Positions 45,239 to 54,947 of a stretch of DNA of 64,000 nucleotides are shown one piece after another. This DNA is from Sphingobacteriaceae bacterium (GTDB lineage Bacteria > Bacteroidota > Bacteroidia > Sphingobacteriales > Sphingobacteriaceae). A model generated the notes under the pieces. The model saw only the letters and a list, made by a program, of their open reading frames with translations. It ran no database searches and had not been told where the DNA came from. Each line of letters opens with the position of its first letter. The stretch's first letter is position 1. A program made the translations under genes and the position numbers. The stretch is taken from the NCBI GenBank assembly GCA_017745075.1, contig JAGIAD010000007.1, positions 1 through 64,000 of the forward strand. Direction: 5' to 3'.

Positions 45239-46333
45239 TTAATTTGGGTTAAACAGACTATAGCCCAGGCTGATCCTCATGGTATTGCTTAAAAAGGATC
45301 GTCTAGTATCAGCAATCAGGTAAGATAAGTTTACAGCTATGTTTTTATGTATTAAACCGGTACCCAGGGAAAAAAAACTTCCCAGAAGCTGATCGCTTTT
45401 CTGATAATTATAGCCCATTCTAAAAGCCAACTTTTTATCGAAGTTATATTCGGTACCTATTGACAGTCCGATATTGCCAAGTGCTTCGCTGCCACTAAAA
45501 GATGCTCCGATGGACGCCATTACACTTTTGTCCTCGCCATGTTGTAGAGCCGGTACTAAAAGTTTGTTAATGTCAAATGCAAGAGAAAAAGTGTTTTTGT
45601 TTTCATTTTCAAGCTTTAGGGCGCTTCCAATTTTTAAACTGGTCGGTAAATAGAATTTTTGTGCAGTTTGGTTGAAGTAAGAAATTTTAGGCCCGATATT
45701 GAGCACATTTAATGCCAGTGAAAACGATGAGCCTTCTTGCATGGTGGTTAAGGGAAAAAGGCGGAGTACAGAAAAATCGATCCCATATCCGCTTCCAGAC
45801 TGCATAGTGAGGTTATTGCTCATACCATTGTACATATTGGAATTGATCAGCTTGAGTTTCATACCCATTGAAAAATCAGGCCCAAATTTTCTGGCTATGC
45901 CAAGGCTGATATAAAATTCTGCTGGCCTTACACTATTTAGGCTGCTGTTATTTTCATCAACAAAGTCTATCACGCCGTAAGAAAGGTAATTGACAGATGC
46001 CGACAGTGCCAGGCGCTCTGAAGGCCTGAAAAATGTCCCCAGATAGATCAGTTTCCTGTCACTCACCAGTTTTCGCAGCCATGGCGTGTAGGTCGTACTG
46101 ATATTAAATCTTTGAGAAGCATGGGGAAGTTTAGCTATTCCACTTTCAATATCAGGCATATCCGTTAATAGCGCGCTCCCTGCTTCCCCCCTTCCTGATG
46201 GACCTGCCTCAGCTGATAATAACAGAAAAGGAACTGCCAGGCTTGCATTGGGCCGGCTGTCGATATACTGGGCAAAAATAAAGGAGATATTTAAAGACAA
46301 ACAGATTGTAAGCAAAATTTTCCTACTGTTCAT
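45239..46333 (-). CDS. PorV/PorQ-like outer-membrane protein linked to type IX secretion
   Basis: A FadL-like outer-membrane barrel related to PorV, which shuttles T9SS cargo to the attachment complex. A signal peptide (about 1-22 from MNSRKILLTICLSLN) is followed by the family opening PFLLLSAEAGPSGRGEAGSA, equivalent to the PorV DARAGGMG/GEAG region. Alternating strands then run to the C-terminus (RISLGYSLFNPN). The start at 46333 is chosen because it gives a clean signal peptide. It lies 74 bp downstream of the gene for a T9SS-sorted hydrolase, so it may be a dedicated partner for that cargo. Confidence 0.75.
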   Translation of the reverse strand: MNSRKILLTICLSLNISFIFAQYIDSRPNASLAVPFLLLSAEAGPSGRGEAGSALLTDMPDIESGIAKLPHASQRFNISTTYTPWLRKLVSDRKLIYLGTFFRPSERLALSASVNYLSYGVIDFVDENNSSLNSVRPAEFYISLGIARKFGPDFSMGMKLKLINSNMYNGMSNNLTMQSGSGYGIDFSVLRLFPLTTMQEGSSFSLALNVLNIGPKISYFNQTAQKFYLPTSLKIGSALKLENENKNTFSLAFDINKLLVPALQHGEDKSVMASIGASFSGSEALGNIGLSIGTEYNFDKKLAFRMGYNYQKSDQLLGSFFSLGTGLIHKNIAVNLSYLIADTRRSFLSNTMRISLGYSLFNPN

Positions 46334-46407
46334 AATATTGAAATTTAGGAGGGCAGCCATAAGACGCCCTCCAAATGATATTCTCGTTCGATATTCCTCG
46401 AAATAAA

Positions 46408-49400
46408 TTAATGTGAGATGATGATCTGCTTTTTGATTACATCTTTTCCCTTAAATACATGGAGAAAGTAGGTTCCGTTTTTAAGATCCGAAACCTGCAA
46501 CAGGATTTCCTGGGGATTTTGCCAATCAGTTTTTGCCTCCTTGACCATACTGCCTTTATCACTGAATAACTTCACAGAAAACCCCTGGTTATCAGAAGAC
46601 ATAGACCGGGCAGTAGCATTAACCCCTCCAGTCGAGCTGATTTTTATTTCTGAGCTAGCGGGGTTGGGATAAATCGCAATCTTGGCGGGATTGCAGCTCT
46701 GGTAGATAATCTCAACCTCAGACATTTCGGTACTTATGTTACAAGCCCCGCCACTGATCCATACATCGAGCGTGTAAGTACCGTTTGGCAGGCTATCGGG
46801 AAGTCTCTGTGTCCCTGAGCCAGTTACAGTTACCTCGTTCGAATAGACCAAGCCCGCCTGTCCATAAATCTGATAGTGCAGAGTTACCGCATTTGCCTCA
46901 GCTGGGATAGTGTAAGAGAAAGTATTGAAATAATTGTCGTTTGCTCTGGTATCACTACATAAATAGCCTTGAGCGGTACCCATCCCGTCATTGAAAACAT
47001 CTGTCAGTGTGATATAGTAAGGGAAGCCATAATTGATATTGGGACTTTCCACTACATGTGTACCACAGCTGGAAACAACAGTTGCCTTTAATTTGGCCTG
47101 ACCATATTCCAATCCGTTTAATACCACATAGCTGTTATGGTTTTCGGTGATTTCTGCAGCGGTCCCGGTCAACTCCCAGGTAACTGTTGCGCCGTTTGGA
47201 AGATTTGGGATACTATAGACACCAGTACCGCAAAGATCCGTTGCGCCAGCGACCAATGATGGTTCTGTGAATTCTACAGTAAAAGAATAGCTTGCCGATG
47301 GGCAACCAGGCCTTAGTAGGGTTACATAACCTCCTGAATAGGTTCCTGTTGGTGCGTGATTGATCTTTATGCTGTTGGTCCCCTGTCCGCTTTGGATCTG
47401 CAGACCATTTGGCATTACCCAGTTTACAATCACCCCGGAAGGCATATTGTTAAAGGTAACTGTTGGATCTGTTACGTTACAAAGGTTGCTCAATCCACTG
47501 AATTCCGCTATGGGTGCACAGATACCAGCACAGGTCGTGGGCATTGGAGAGCCGTATATTTTCTTGAAAATAAAATCACTTATTTCAGCCGTCATTTCCA
47601 AATGCCCATGATTTCCACTAGCAGAATATATAATATCATCAAATGGTGTTTTAGATAGTTGAGTAGCCTGATTGGCAACTAAATTATAGTAAGGGTTTTG
47701 TGAATAATAGTGGCCATTTTGTCCATAATTCTGATTATTAAGGTCGAGTGCCGAAGCCGTTGGAACAAATGTTGTAAGTTGTCTGCCAAAATCTGAAAAC
47801 TCGACATCCAATTTAGGGTTTTTCTGTGCCTCAAAAGTTGCTTTCAGTTGCTGGCCGTATATTCCTGCAAAAGGTACTACACTTCCGGGAACGCTTTCAT
47901 GTGAGAGTTCACCATCAAAAGTAATCCTTGATTTGTACTTATAAACTCCTTTGGATGCAAAAATCCAGGTAGCAACACCACTATTTCTCATATATGAAAT
48001 GGTATTATCATTCGAACTGGTGGCGTATAGTTCTTGCTGGTGGGTGAATAGGTTTATAAATTCTACTTTACTTGCCTTGAGGTTAATCATTTGGGCACCA
48101 TCTGGATAACCCAAACCAACACCATCCCCACGACCGTTTGCAATGCCATAATTATGACATTGAACGGGATAACCCTTCGAGGCATAAGCTGCTGCAAAGG
48201 CATTTCTTCCGTTATTACCAACTCCGTTGACATGTTGCTGTAGAAGTTGGAAGCCAGCCTCAGATTGTAGTTTTGAAACCAGATCTGCTACCTGTGGATT
48301 TCTCCCGAATTGAGACAAGGCACTAGGACCTTCGGTTAAAAGGTACTGCAAGCCCAAGGGGATATAAGCGCCCTGATGAGGGGCATCATAAGAAAAATAA
48401 TTTGCGACATTATGGACAAGGGATTTATCCTCCATATCCTTAAGACAATATTTGGCAATTAACCCGCCCATGCTAAGTCCGATAATATTGAGTTTGTTGT
48501 CCCCCGCTTTTATTGTATTGATGTCAGCAATTAACAATTGAAGGGCATGTGCATTTTCAATAATGCTGGCTTTGTTGTTTGTAAACCTTACTGTTACAAA
48601 ATCATAACCCAGGGCGCTGAGCTGATCCCTTAAACCCTTTCCATTTATAGTCTGGATCAAAGACTTAGAGGTAAATTCCCTATCAATATTAAAACCTTCT
48701 ATAATTAGGATTGGTTTGTCAAAAGTATTATCACAGCTCATATCAACTTCTGCGATTGTACCTGGACTAGCATTTTTATTTAAGGATTTGGCAATGTTAT
48801 TTGACTCTTCTGGGGGATATGGTAATGGCTTTAGATTATAGAACAATTCTTCCTTTGTAAATTCAAATTCGCATACCGCTTCCAGCCCCCCTTGTCTCAC
48901 CTTTATTGTTTTGATTCCAGATGTCGAGTAAAATATTGTTTTGATCATACCGCCGTTTACATTTACAAAACCAAGCCCGTCACCAAAATCGATCTGTATC
49001 TGCCCAGCAATAGTGTCGGTCACATTGATATCAGCAGGAAAGATGTTAAATACCACGTCCCCACTAGAGGAGTATTTCCCATCCTTGAAATATGGTAGAG
49101 CCGAGAAGAGGCGATGTCTTCTATATGGCGATAAGGTCCGGTTAACATTATCATATAGAACTGTTGTATCTGCATTGGTTGTAAAAAGACCTAAACTTGC
49201 AGCATCTGGCCGAATACTATTGTAACTGTGATTGATCAGTCCAATTGGGACCTGCCCCTGATCCCATATTGCTTGTATTGCACCAGCAACTTGTTTGGGA
49301 TGAGTTGGTGCATATGCTGCTCCAGTATCGAGCGCGGAATAATAAAAGGCATTATAGATCGCCGAACTATGCGCAGAGGACTTGACTGTAAAGTTATCAC

Positions 49401-49638
49401 TATCTTTACCGTCAAAGGCTAAAGGATCAAACTGATTAGAAGAGCGGTCCAGTAAGAAATTTGTTGTTACTTGCTGAAAATTAAGATTGCCAAAAACGTG
49501 ATTCACGTATTCCTGATCGGTATACCATAATGAGTCCGTTTTGGTAACCCCATTTATTGTCTGGGTGGTAATTCGTAAAGTTTGTGCGCGTAGGACCGAG
49601 CAAATGGCAATTAAGCCAAGCGTTAAATAGAATTTCAT
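46408..49638 (-). CDS. T9SS-secreted alpha/beta-hydrolase (lipase/esterase-like) with C-terminal sorting domain
   Basis: A large exported enzyme of 1076 aa. It has a signal peptide (1-18), an N-terminal beta region (about 20-290), and an alpha/beta-hydrolase domain (about 310-560) containing the nucleophile elbow IIGLSMGGLIAKYC with Ser near 388. PKD/Ig-like beta modules follow (about 715-900). The type A T9SS sorting domain is at the C-terminus (about 1005-1076), starting IAIYPNPASSEIKIS and ending GKDVIKKQIIIS. It would be carried by the T9SS and anchored or released at the surface. The substrate (lipid or ester) is not known. It is next to a PorV-like gene. Confidence 0.85.
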   Translation of the reverse strand: MKFYLTLGLIAICSVLRAQTLRITTQTINGVTKTDSLWYTDQEYVNHVFGNLNFQQVTTNFLLDRSSNQFDPLAFDGKDSDNFTVKSSAHSSAIYNAFYYSALDTGAAYAPTHPKQVAGAIQAIWDQGQVPIGLINHSYNSIRPDAASLGLFTTNADTTVLYDNVNRTLSPYRRHRLFSALPYFKDGKYSSSGDVVFNIFPADINVTDTIAGQIQIDFGDGLGFVNVNGGMIKTIFYSTSGIKTIKVRQGGLEAVCEFEFTKEELFYNLKPLPYPPEESNNIAKSLNKNASPGTIAEVDMSCDNTFDKPILIIEGFNIDREFTSKSLIQTINGKGLRDQLSALGYDFVTVRFTNNKASIIENAHALQLLIADINTIKAGDNKLNIIGLSMGGLIAKYCLKDMEDKSLVHNVANYFSYDAPHQGAYIPLGLQYLLTEGPSALSQFGRNPQVADLVSKLQSEAGFQLLQQHVNGVGNNGRNAFAAAYASKGYPVQCHNYGIANGRGDGVGLGYPDGAQMINLKASKVEFINLFTHQQELYATSSNDNTISYMRNSGVATWIFASKGVYKYKSRITFDGELSHESVPGSVVPFAGIYGQQLKATFEAQKNPKLDVEFSDFGRQLTTFVPTASALDLNNQNYGQNGHYYSQNPYYNLVANQATQLSKTPFDDIIYSASGNHGHLEMTAEISDFIFKKIYGSPMPTTCAGICAPIAEFSGLSNLCNVTDPTVTFNNMPSGVIVNWVMPNGLQIQSGQGTNSIKINHAPTGTYSGGYVTLLRPGCPSASYSFTVEFTEPSLVAGATDLCGTGVYSIPNLPNGATVTWELTGTAAEITENHNSYVVLNGLEYGQAKLKATVVSSCGTHVVESPNINYGFPYYITLTDVFNDGMGTAQGYLCSDTRANDNYFNTFSYTIPAEANAVTLHYQIYGQAGLVYSNEVTVTGSGTQRLPDSLPNGTYTLDVWISGGACNISTEMSEVEIIYQSCNPAKIAIYPNPASSEIKISSTGGVNATARSMSSDNQGFSVKLFSDKGSMVKEAKTDWQNPQEILLQVSDLKNGTYFLHVFKGKDVIKKQIIISH

Positions 49639-49749
49639 AAATAGAGAGATGTTTGTTAGAGGTTTACCCTACTAGTCTTATGGTCAAAAACAATAAGATC
49701 CATCAGGATTTAGTATAGTATACCATGTTATTTTTGATTGAAGAGATAT

Positions 49750-50289
49750 TTAATTTCCAAGAACCATATCAAACCTTCCTTGAGTGATGGCAACAGTTTC
49801 TCCGGTTGTTTTTTCCCTCACTGTGAGCGTAAATGTTCCAGCGCCTATCCTGTTTTTCAGATCCCAGCGGATAAATGTTATACTTCCTTTACCATAGAGG
49901 CTATATTCTTTTGCGTGGTTGTCTGCTAAAATGGTTTCAAGATCGATTTTACAATTTTGCTCGTTGAGTTCGTAGGTTCCGGTGCTGATATCCGGGTTGG
50001 TATATTTTAGGTTAAAAAAATCAGAAGTATTTTGGTTCTGAGGACTTTTTCTTCTGCAGAAAAGATTTAGTTTTACAGCATCACCTTCCATCCCATAATT
50101 TGCAGACAGCGTAAGGAAAAGTAAGTTTGGAGTCCAGACTTCATTTTTGAACATAAAACCGAATGTATTCAGTCCAGACTGGGTTATTTCAGGCAAAGTA
50201 GGCTCAGGCACAACGATTTCCTTTTTTTTACAGGAAGACAGAATAAGGAGACTAAAAGAGATTAAAATCAGGATGCATGATTTTTTCAT
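49750..50289 (-). CDS. Hypothetical DUF6252-like lipoprotein
   Basis: An envelope lipoprotein: the signal peptide ends LLILSSCKKK, with a lipobox Cys at about 20. The body (about 35-179) is an all-beta domain with FGFMFKNEVWTPN near the start and GAGTFTLTVREKTTGE near the end. It resembles the DUF6252 family of small Bacteroidota lipoproteins, but no reaction is known. It is the first gene of the leftward T9SS island. Confidence 0.7.
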   Translation of the reverse strand: MKKSCILILISFSLLILSSCKKKEIVVPEPTLPEITQSGLNTFGFMFKNEVWTPNLLFLTLSANYGMEGDAVKLNLFCRRKSPQNQNTSDFFNLKYTNPDISTGTYELNEQNCKIDLETILADNHAKEYSLYGKGSITFIRWDLKNRIGAGTFTLTVREKTTGETVAITQGRFDMVLGN

Positions 50290-50666
50290 AGGAGTTGGAG
50301 CGTTTTAGTATTTAAGGAAAGTTCAAAAGATATAAGTTCCTATTTCTCACAAAATTAAAAAAACCATGGTTAATTCATTTAATTTCCGATATTATCAAAT
50401 TGTTAATTTTAATCGCTATTGATATATCGTGCCAGTAAAATTTTCTTCATCCATTTTTTAAGTCAATTTCAAATTTTTCAAGCTTATTGTTGCTGACTTC
50501 AATCCTTTTTCATTTATTTCATGGACAGGTATCGTAATCCCTATTGTACCCCGATAGTAATCAGGTTGTATCTCGAGGTTTCTTTTTATACATTATCATA
50601 CTTTCCTCCAACCTGATGTGTTAAAACAAAAATAGGGCATGCTCTTACGAACATGCCCTACCAACA
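50290..50666. other. 377-bp AT-rich spacer between cargo island and tra operon
   Basis: It contains no ORF of note. It ends in the terminator of the tra operon. It is the junction between the T9SS cargo genes and the conjugation genes, and its base composition is lower in GC than the tra side. Confidence 0.5.
50628..50660 (-). terminator. Terminator of the tra operon
   Basis: A perfect 9-bp stem (50633-50641 with 50652-50660, TAGGGCATG/CATGCCCTA) has a 10-nt loop. On the minus strand it reads into a T5 run (50628-50632). It lies 6 bp after the stop of the last tra-operon gene. Confidence 0.85.
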
Positions 50667-51647
50667 TTAAACACCCAATTCCATCCCCTTGGCCTTGCCC
50701 TTCTCTTTTCCATTGACCTGCGAAAGCACCGGTTCCAGTTTCTTTTCAAACTGCTCCCTTTTCTCCACACCCCCTTTCTGATCAAAGAAATTGATCCTGT
50801 TATAACGTACCGCAGCTTCAATCAGCATTTTTACCTCTTTCCCATCCTTTTCAACTGTAATGAGTGGCCGGTTACCATTACGCAAACTTTCCTCAACCTT
50901 TGCCATCTGCTGACTATCTGAAAGCTCCTTGATCCTGTATTCATTCAATGAAGCTTTCAGATCGAAACCATAGCCCGGATCATTGAACTGGCGTAGCACC
51001 AGATTCCCCACCCGGTCCCTGGGTTTATCCTTATCCAATGTTACCCAGGCTTTATAAGTTACCCCATTAGCCGAAAGCAGATTATCCCGGTATACCGCCC
51101 GCCCCTGCACCAGGTTCTTTGCCTGCTCAACCGTAAAACCCTCACCCCGGTCTACCCAAAAAGTCTGCTTCAGATCAGGCGCATAAAAAGTCTGGCGGAA
51201 ATCCTTATCCACGAACTTCATCTCTTTACCCTCGCGAAGGGCGATAGTTGTATTATATTCAAGCGATTTTCCAACGACCAGATTAGCATTTACCTCTAAT
51301 TTTTTGAAGACATCAATACCGTCCCTCAGGTCCGCAAACTCTTTTGCCATATTTTTTCCACCTTTTTGTTCCGGCCCGGTAATGATCCAACATTTCTGTC
51401 CTTCCTCCAGTCCTTTACCAGTAGCCAGCGATACCTCATACTTGTTCAGGTAATAATAATCCGACTGGGTAGACTGTTTGAAATGGAGTTTCATATCCAC
51501 CTGCTCCCTATCTCCCGGCACCCTGTCCTTTAGTACAAAGTAAGGCAGATCGCTCACCATTTTTTCTTCCATCTGCTTGCTCAGCTTTTCTGAAAAGCCA
51601 AGTTTTGCCATCTCCTGCTGGAGGTTCTGAAGATTGTTTAAATTCAT
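50667..51647 (-). CDS. DUF3945-containing protein of the conjugative element
   Basis: A soluble 326-residue protein common on Bacteroidota integrative elements; molecular role unknown. The DUF3945-type region (about 170-235) contains EQAKNLVQGRAVYRDNLL and YKAWVTLDKDKPRDRVGNLV. The N-terminal half has a repeated related module (LHFKQSTQSDYYYLNKYEVS). A Lys/Gly-rich tail ends it. It occupies the place directly after traM where traN is usually found, and it closes the operon before the terminator. Confidence 0.75.
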   Translation of the reverse strand: MNLNNLQNLQQEMAKLGFSEKLSKQMEEKMVSDLPYFVLKDRVPGDREQVDMKLHFKQSTQSDYYYLNKYEVSLATGKGLEEGQKCWIITGPEQKGGKNMAKEFADLRDGIDVFKKLEVNANLVVGKSLEYNTTIALREGKEMKFVDKDFRQTFYAPDLKQTFWVDRGEGFTVEQAKNLVQGRAVYRDNLLSANGVTYKAWVTLDKDKPRDRVGNLVLRQFNDPGYGFDLKASLNEYRIKELSDSQQMAKVEESLRNGNRPLITVEKDGKEVKMLIEAAVRYNRINFFDQKGGVEKREQFEKKLEPVLSQVNGKEKGKAKGMELGV

Positions 51648-51695
51648 AACGATTGGTTTTTATTCAAATAAATAATTGTTAAAAATCACTTGCAC

Positions 51696-52802
51696 TCAAT
51701 ACCGGTTGATCCGAAGCAGCACCGGATAACGGTCCTTCAGTTTCACCCGGATACGTTTAGCCCGTTTCCCGATCAGGCTTTTGGCCGCATCAATCCCTGC
51801 ACCAGCCGCCTGCACACCAAGCGACTGGTCCATCGAAAGAAACTGCATCGACTGCACCGCATTACTCAGTCCATTGCCTGCGGTTTCCCCCAGCACCGCC
51901 TCAGGCGCATCGATCCCGATAATGCCATCCAGCGAAAACACCGAGAGCTGAACCGGAACGATCGAACTGCCCAGCCTCACATTGGTAATATCCAGCAATA
52001 ACCTTTGGTTTACAATCGTACAGGAACCAAAAAGCAACTGATCTTTCGGCAACAACATCCCGTTAAGGCTGACCGTATCAAGCAAACGCAGCCTGACCAG
52101 CCCGCCAGGCAAAACCTTTTGGTTCCCCTCGACCACCGCCGGAACCGCCCGAAAAGTACTGTTCTTTTTGGCCAGCTCCGTTTTCCGGGTCAACATCTTT
52201 TCCTGCACTAGCCCCGGGTTCTGCACCGCAATGATCTTGTCCATCATTTCACTTAACTGGTCCATTTCCTTATCCTCTCCTTTCCCTTGCTGCATTACCT
52301 GCATCAGCTTCTCCAGCCTGTCCACATCCCCTTTGGTATCATGATCCAGCCCAGGGGAAACTACGGCGGGCACCGGAGCGAAGCCATTGCGGACCACTAC
52401 AGGTGCATTGATCTGCTGATCAATACTTTTCAGGCGCTCCCGGATCGCATCGATCTGTACATCCTCCACCGGAGTTTTCAAACTCCTCTGCAGACCGGAT
52501 AGTCCTTCCTCTTTCCCGGCAGTATCCATCGGAGTAATGTTATAAATGCTCATCTTGTCCACTGGCACATCTTTTTTCAGCACCGCATCTGGCAAGCTCG
52601 TATTGATCCCTTTTTTTATTTGCAGTGCCTGGTCCTTGTTACCCAGACCATCCTTAATAACCAGCCATAAGCCCATCAAGCAGACGACCACAACAGCAAC
52701 CAGCATCAGCAATGCCCGCTGCTTAAACTTTTTCCTTTCTTCTTCGCTTTTACCCGAAGTATCAAACAGCCTTTTCAGGCCGGATTTCTCTTTTTCCATC
52801 AT
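51696..52802 (-). CDS. traM: Conjugative transposon protein TraM (VirB10-like)
   Basis: A component of the mating channel that spans from inner membrane to periplasm. The N-terminal cytoplasmic stretch and single transmembrane helix (about 28-48, LLMLVAVVVVCLMGLWLVI) are followed by a Gln/Lys-rich linker. The C-terminal beta domain contains LLDTVSLNGMLLPKDQLLFG and LQSMQFLSMDQ-type helices; this C-terminus is comparable to VirB10/TrbI. The ATG at 52802 is preferred to the TTG at 52811. The length is 368 aa. It lies 25 bp after traL. Confidence 0.88.
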   Translation of the reverse strand: MMEKEKSGLKRLFDTSGKSEEERKKFKQRALLMLVAVVVVCLMGLWLVIKDGLGNKDQALQIKKGINTSLPDAVLKKDVPVDKMSIYNITPMDTAGKEEGLSGLQRSLKTPVEDVQIDAIRERLKSIDQQINAPVVVRNGFAPVPAVVSPGLDHDTKGDVDRLEKLMQVMQQGKGEDKEMDQLSEMMDKIIAVQNPGLVQEKMLTRKTELAKKNSTFRAVPAVVEGNQKVLPGGLVRLRLLDTVSLNGMLLPKDQLLFGSCTIVNQRLLLDITNVRLGSSIVPVQLSVFSLDGIIGIDAPEAVLGETAGNGLSNAVQSMQFLSMDQSLGVQAAGAGIDAAKSLIGKRAKRIRVKLKDRYPVLLRINRY

Positions 52803-52827
52803 AAAATTCAATTGATTGTTTATTTGA

Positions 52828-53043
52828 TTAACTAAGGCTGGTTATCACCAGCGAAATGAAGTAAACGGCCAGTAGCCCACAGATCCCATATAACAAAAGC
52901 CTGATCCGGGCGGTGCCTAAAAATGCAAGCCTGCGGTTCAACTGATCCGCTAATCTTCTTTGAAACCTGATCACCCTGGCCGAAAAATTATTTACCGACC
53001 GAAGCTGCCCGGCCGATAACATACGCTCTTTTCCTATCCTCAT
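52828..53043 (-). CDS. traL: TraL-like small membrane protein
   Basis: A 71-residue protein with a basic N-terminal region (MRIGKERMLSAGQLRSVNN) and one C-terminal transmembrane helix (LLLYGICGLLAVYFISLVITS). Its start ATG overlaps the traK stop in an ATGA arrangement (53040-53043), which fixes the start. Position between traK and traM and size match TraL of CTnDOT-type elements, though similarity of such a short protein is hard to prove. Confidence 0.7.
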   Translation of the reverse strand: MRIGKERMLSAGQLRSVNNFSARVIRFQRRLADQLNRRLAFLGTARIRLLLYGICGLLAVYFISLVITSLS

Positions 53044-53660
53044 GGCCGAACCACTTGTGTACTGTCTGCATTTTCCACCGTTTCCCATCGCTGGATCAGA
53101 AAACCGTGCGCATTGTTATCGCTGCGCGATACATTGCGCACCTGTCCCTGGGTAACGAGTTTCCTAAACACGGTTGAACTTGAACGGATCAGCTTCTGGG
53201 TGGCGTAACACCGGAACAGAAAAGGATAAACATCCAGGTTCAACTGGATGCTGTCGACCGTAATTTCCTGCGAGATATTGGCTGAGATCAGGTTATTGTA
53301 AAATCCCCGCTCCTTTAAATTCTCATAAGCCTTACGCCCGCTTTCATCAACCAGGTCCAGGGCTTTTGCCATATTGGCCCTGATCACCTTTTCATCGGGA
53401 TCCAGCGTAAAAAACCAGTAATGGAACATCTTGATATGGTCGCGTAATTCTACCGCAACATTGTCCTTCCGGTCCGAGGCAAATACCTCAACCGCTTTTC
53501 CTCCCGCCAGGATATAAATCTTGCCTTGCGATTCCCTGACCCAGGAAAAACTTTTCCAGAGCACTAAGCCTGAAAGCACTGTGCAGCAGAGGAGAAAGCC
53601 GATACTGAAACGTTTGATATGGCTAAAGGCCGTATCGATATTTTTGAACTGTGTAAACAT
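53040..53660 (-). CDS. traK: Conjugative transposon protein TraK (VirB8-like)
   Basis: An inner-membrane scaffold protein of the mating channel. A short cytoplasmic part (FKNIDTAFSHIKRFS) and one transmembrane helix (about 20-40) precede a periplasmic domain with VELRDHIKMFHYWFFTLDPD, the hallmark of TraK. The length of 206 aa is normal. It lies 23 bp after traJ and overlaps traL by 4 bp. Confidence 0.93.
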   Translation of the reverse strand: MFTQFKNIDTAFSHIKRFSIGFLLCCTVLSGLVLWKSFSWVRESQGKIYILAGGKAVEVFASDRKDNVAVELRDHIKMFHYWFFTLDPDEKVIRANMAKALDLVDESGRKAYENLKERGFYNNLISANISQEITVDSIQLNLDVYPFLFRCYATQKLIRSSSTVFRKLVTQGQVRNVSRSDNNAHGFLIQRWETVENADSTQVVRP

Positions 53661-53683
53661 AAAAACTTATTAAAAATCCCCCC

Positions 53684-54910
53684 TTATTGGCCACTGATCC
53701 GGTCTTTCTGGTGGCTGCTACCTGCACCCTCATCCGGGAAATAATCATTTCCACCGGAGGAGGCCATACTCTGGCTCATCCTGCGATAGGCATCCCCCAT
53801 CGCATCCGCCGCCATGCCCATACCTGCCCCACCATAAGCCATCGCCCTACTGCCTGTTCCCGCAACAATCATGTTCATTTTCTGCACCATTGCATTGCCG
53901 CCACCTGCATTGACAATGAAATTCGTCACCGTTGGCACCGAGAAATAACCTACAATGCCAATGATCAAAAAGATCAGGTAAGCGGTATCAGTTGAAGAAA
54001 AAAAGGTATCCCCCTGCTGGCCGATCTGCGAAATGTCAAGCTTGATCATCTGCTCCTGGATCTTATTCAGGATACTCCCAAAGATGTTCGCCACCGGCAG
54101 CCACAAAAAGATATTGATGTAGCGGGCCAGCCAGACGGTAAGCGTATGCTGGAAGCCGTCAAAGACCGCAAAGCCCAGCACCAATGGCCCCAATACCGCC
54201 AAAATGATTAGGAAAAAAGTCCGCAGGGTATTGATGCAGAGCGAAGCGGCCGCATAGACGACCTCCAAAACCTCCTTCATCCATTGCTTAATGTTATTGC
54301 GGAATACATAACTCTGCTTTTCCATATAAAAAGTCAGGTCATTCCCCAACCCATCCAAAAACGTTTCCCCGCTACCGTCCGGATCCTTGGGATGGTAATA
54401 ACGGTACCATTTATCCCGGTCACCCCGCCCGTCCTCCCCGATATACATCTGGTAATACTTCGACTTCTTCATCGCCTCTTCCTTCGCCTTCAAAAGTTTT
54501 GCGATCACCGCATTACTGCCCGAAACCATACTACCCGTGGCCGAAACCGTAGGTTGCAGGATCCCGTTCATTACCGCAATCACCGTGGGAAAAAGCAGGA
54601 TGGCCAGCCCCAACGCAAATGGCCGCAATAACGGGTACATATCGATTGGCTCCGCATTGGACTGGTGGCGGAACACCCTGGAGCCGATATACCACATCGC
54701 CCCAAAACCGCCCAGTCCCCTTGCCACCCCGATCAGCTTACCACACATGGGCAGCATCTCGGCATAGATCCTCTCCAGCACCGGCTGCATCCCAGAGAGC
54801 GTTTCCGAGAGCGTACCGGAACTCCCCTGCGCAGACACCACCACAGGCAGTAAAATACAGGGCAATAAAATCCCCATCAGCTTAAAAAAGCCGTTAAAAA
54901 ATCCTTTCAT
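53684..54910 (-). CDS. traJ: Conjugative transposon protein TraJ (VirB6-like)
   Basis: A polytopic inner-membrane protein of the channel. A signal-like N-terminus is followed by LIGVARGLGGFGAMWYIG and several helices (about 55-75, 90-115, 205-235, 240-265, 310-335). The periplasmic loop lies around 150-200 (QMYIGEDGRGDRDKWYRYY). The Gly/Met/Ala-rich C-terminus is flexible. At 408 aa it is of the usual size. It lies 37 bp downstream of the third VirB5/TraI-like gene. Confidence 0.9.
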   Translation of the reverse strand: MKGFFNGFFKLMGILLPCILLPVVVSAQGSSGTLSETLSGMQPVLERIYAEMLPMCGKLIGVARGLGGFGAMWYIGSRVFRHQSNAEPIDMYPLLRPFALGLAILLFPTVIAVMNGILQPTVSATGSMVSGSNAVIAKLLKAKEEAMKKSKYYQMYIGEDGRGDRDKWYRYYHPKDPDGSGETFLDGLGNDLTFYMEKQSYVFRNNIKQWMKEVLEVVYAAASLCINTLRTFFLIILAVLGPLVLGFAVFDGFQHTLTVWLARYINIFLWLPVANIFGSILNKIQEQMIKLDISQIGQQGDTFFSSTDTAYLIFLIIGIVGYFSVPTVTNFIVNAGGGNAMVQKMNMIVAGTGSRAMAYGGAGMGMAADAMGDAYRRMSQSMASSGGNDYFPDEGAGSSHQKDRISGQ

Positions 54911-54947
54911 AAAATCTCTTATTTATTTAAGACAAACACTTAGCACA

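Noticed and set aside
45062..45292. Plus-strand ORF of 76 codons
   Set aside because: Its end lies antisense to the PorV-like gene and its start region has no coding features.
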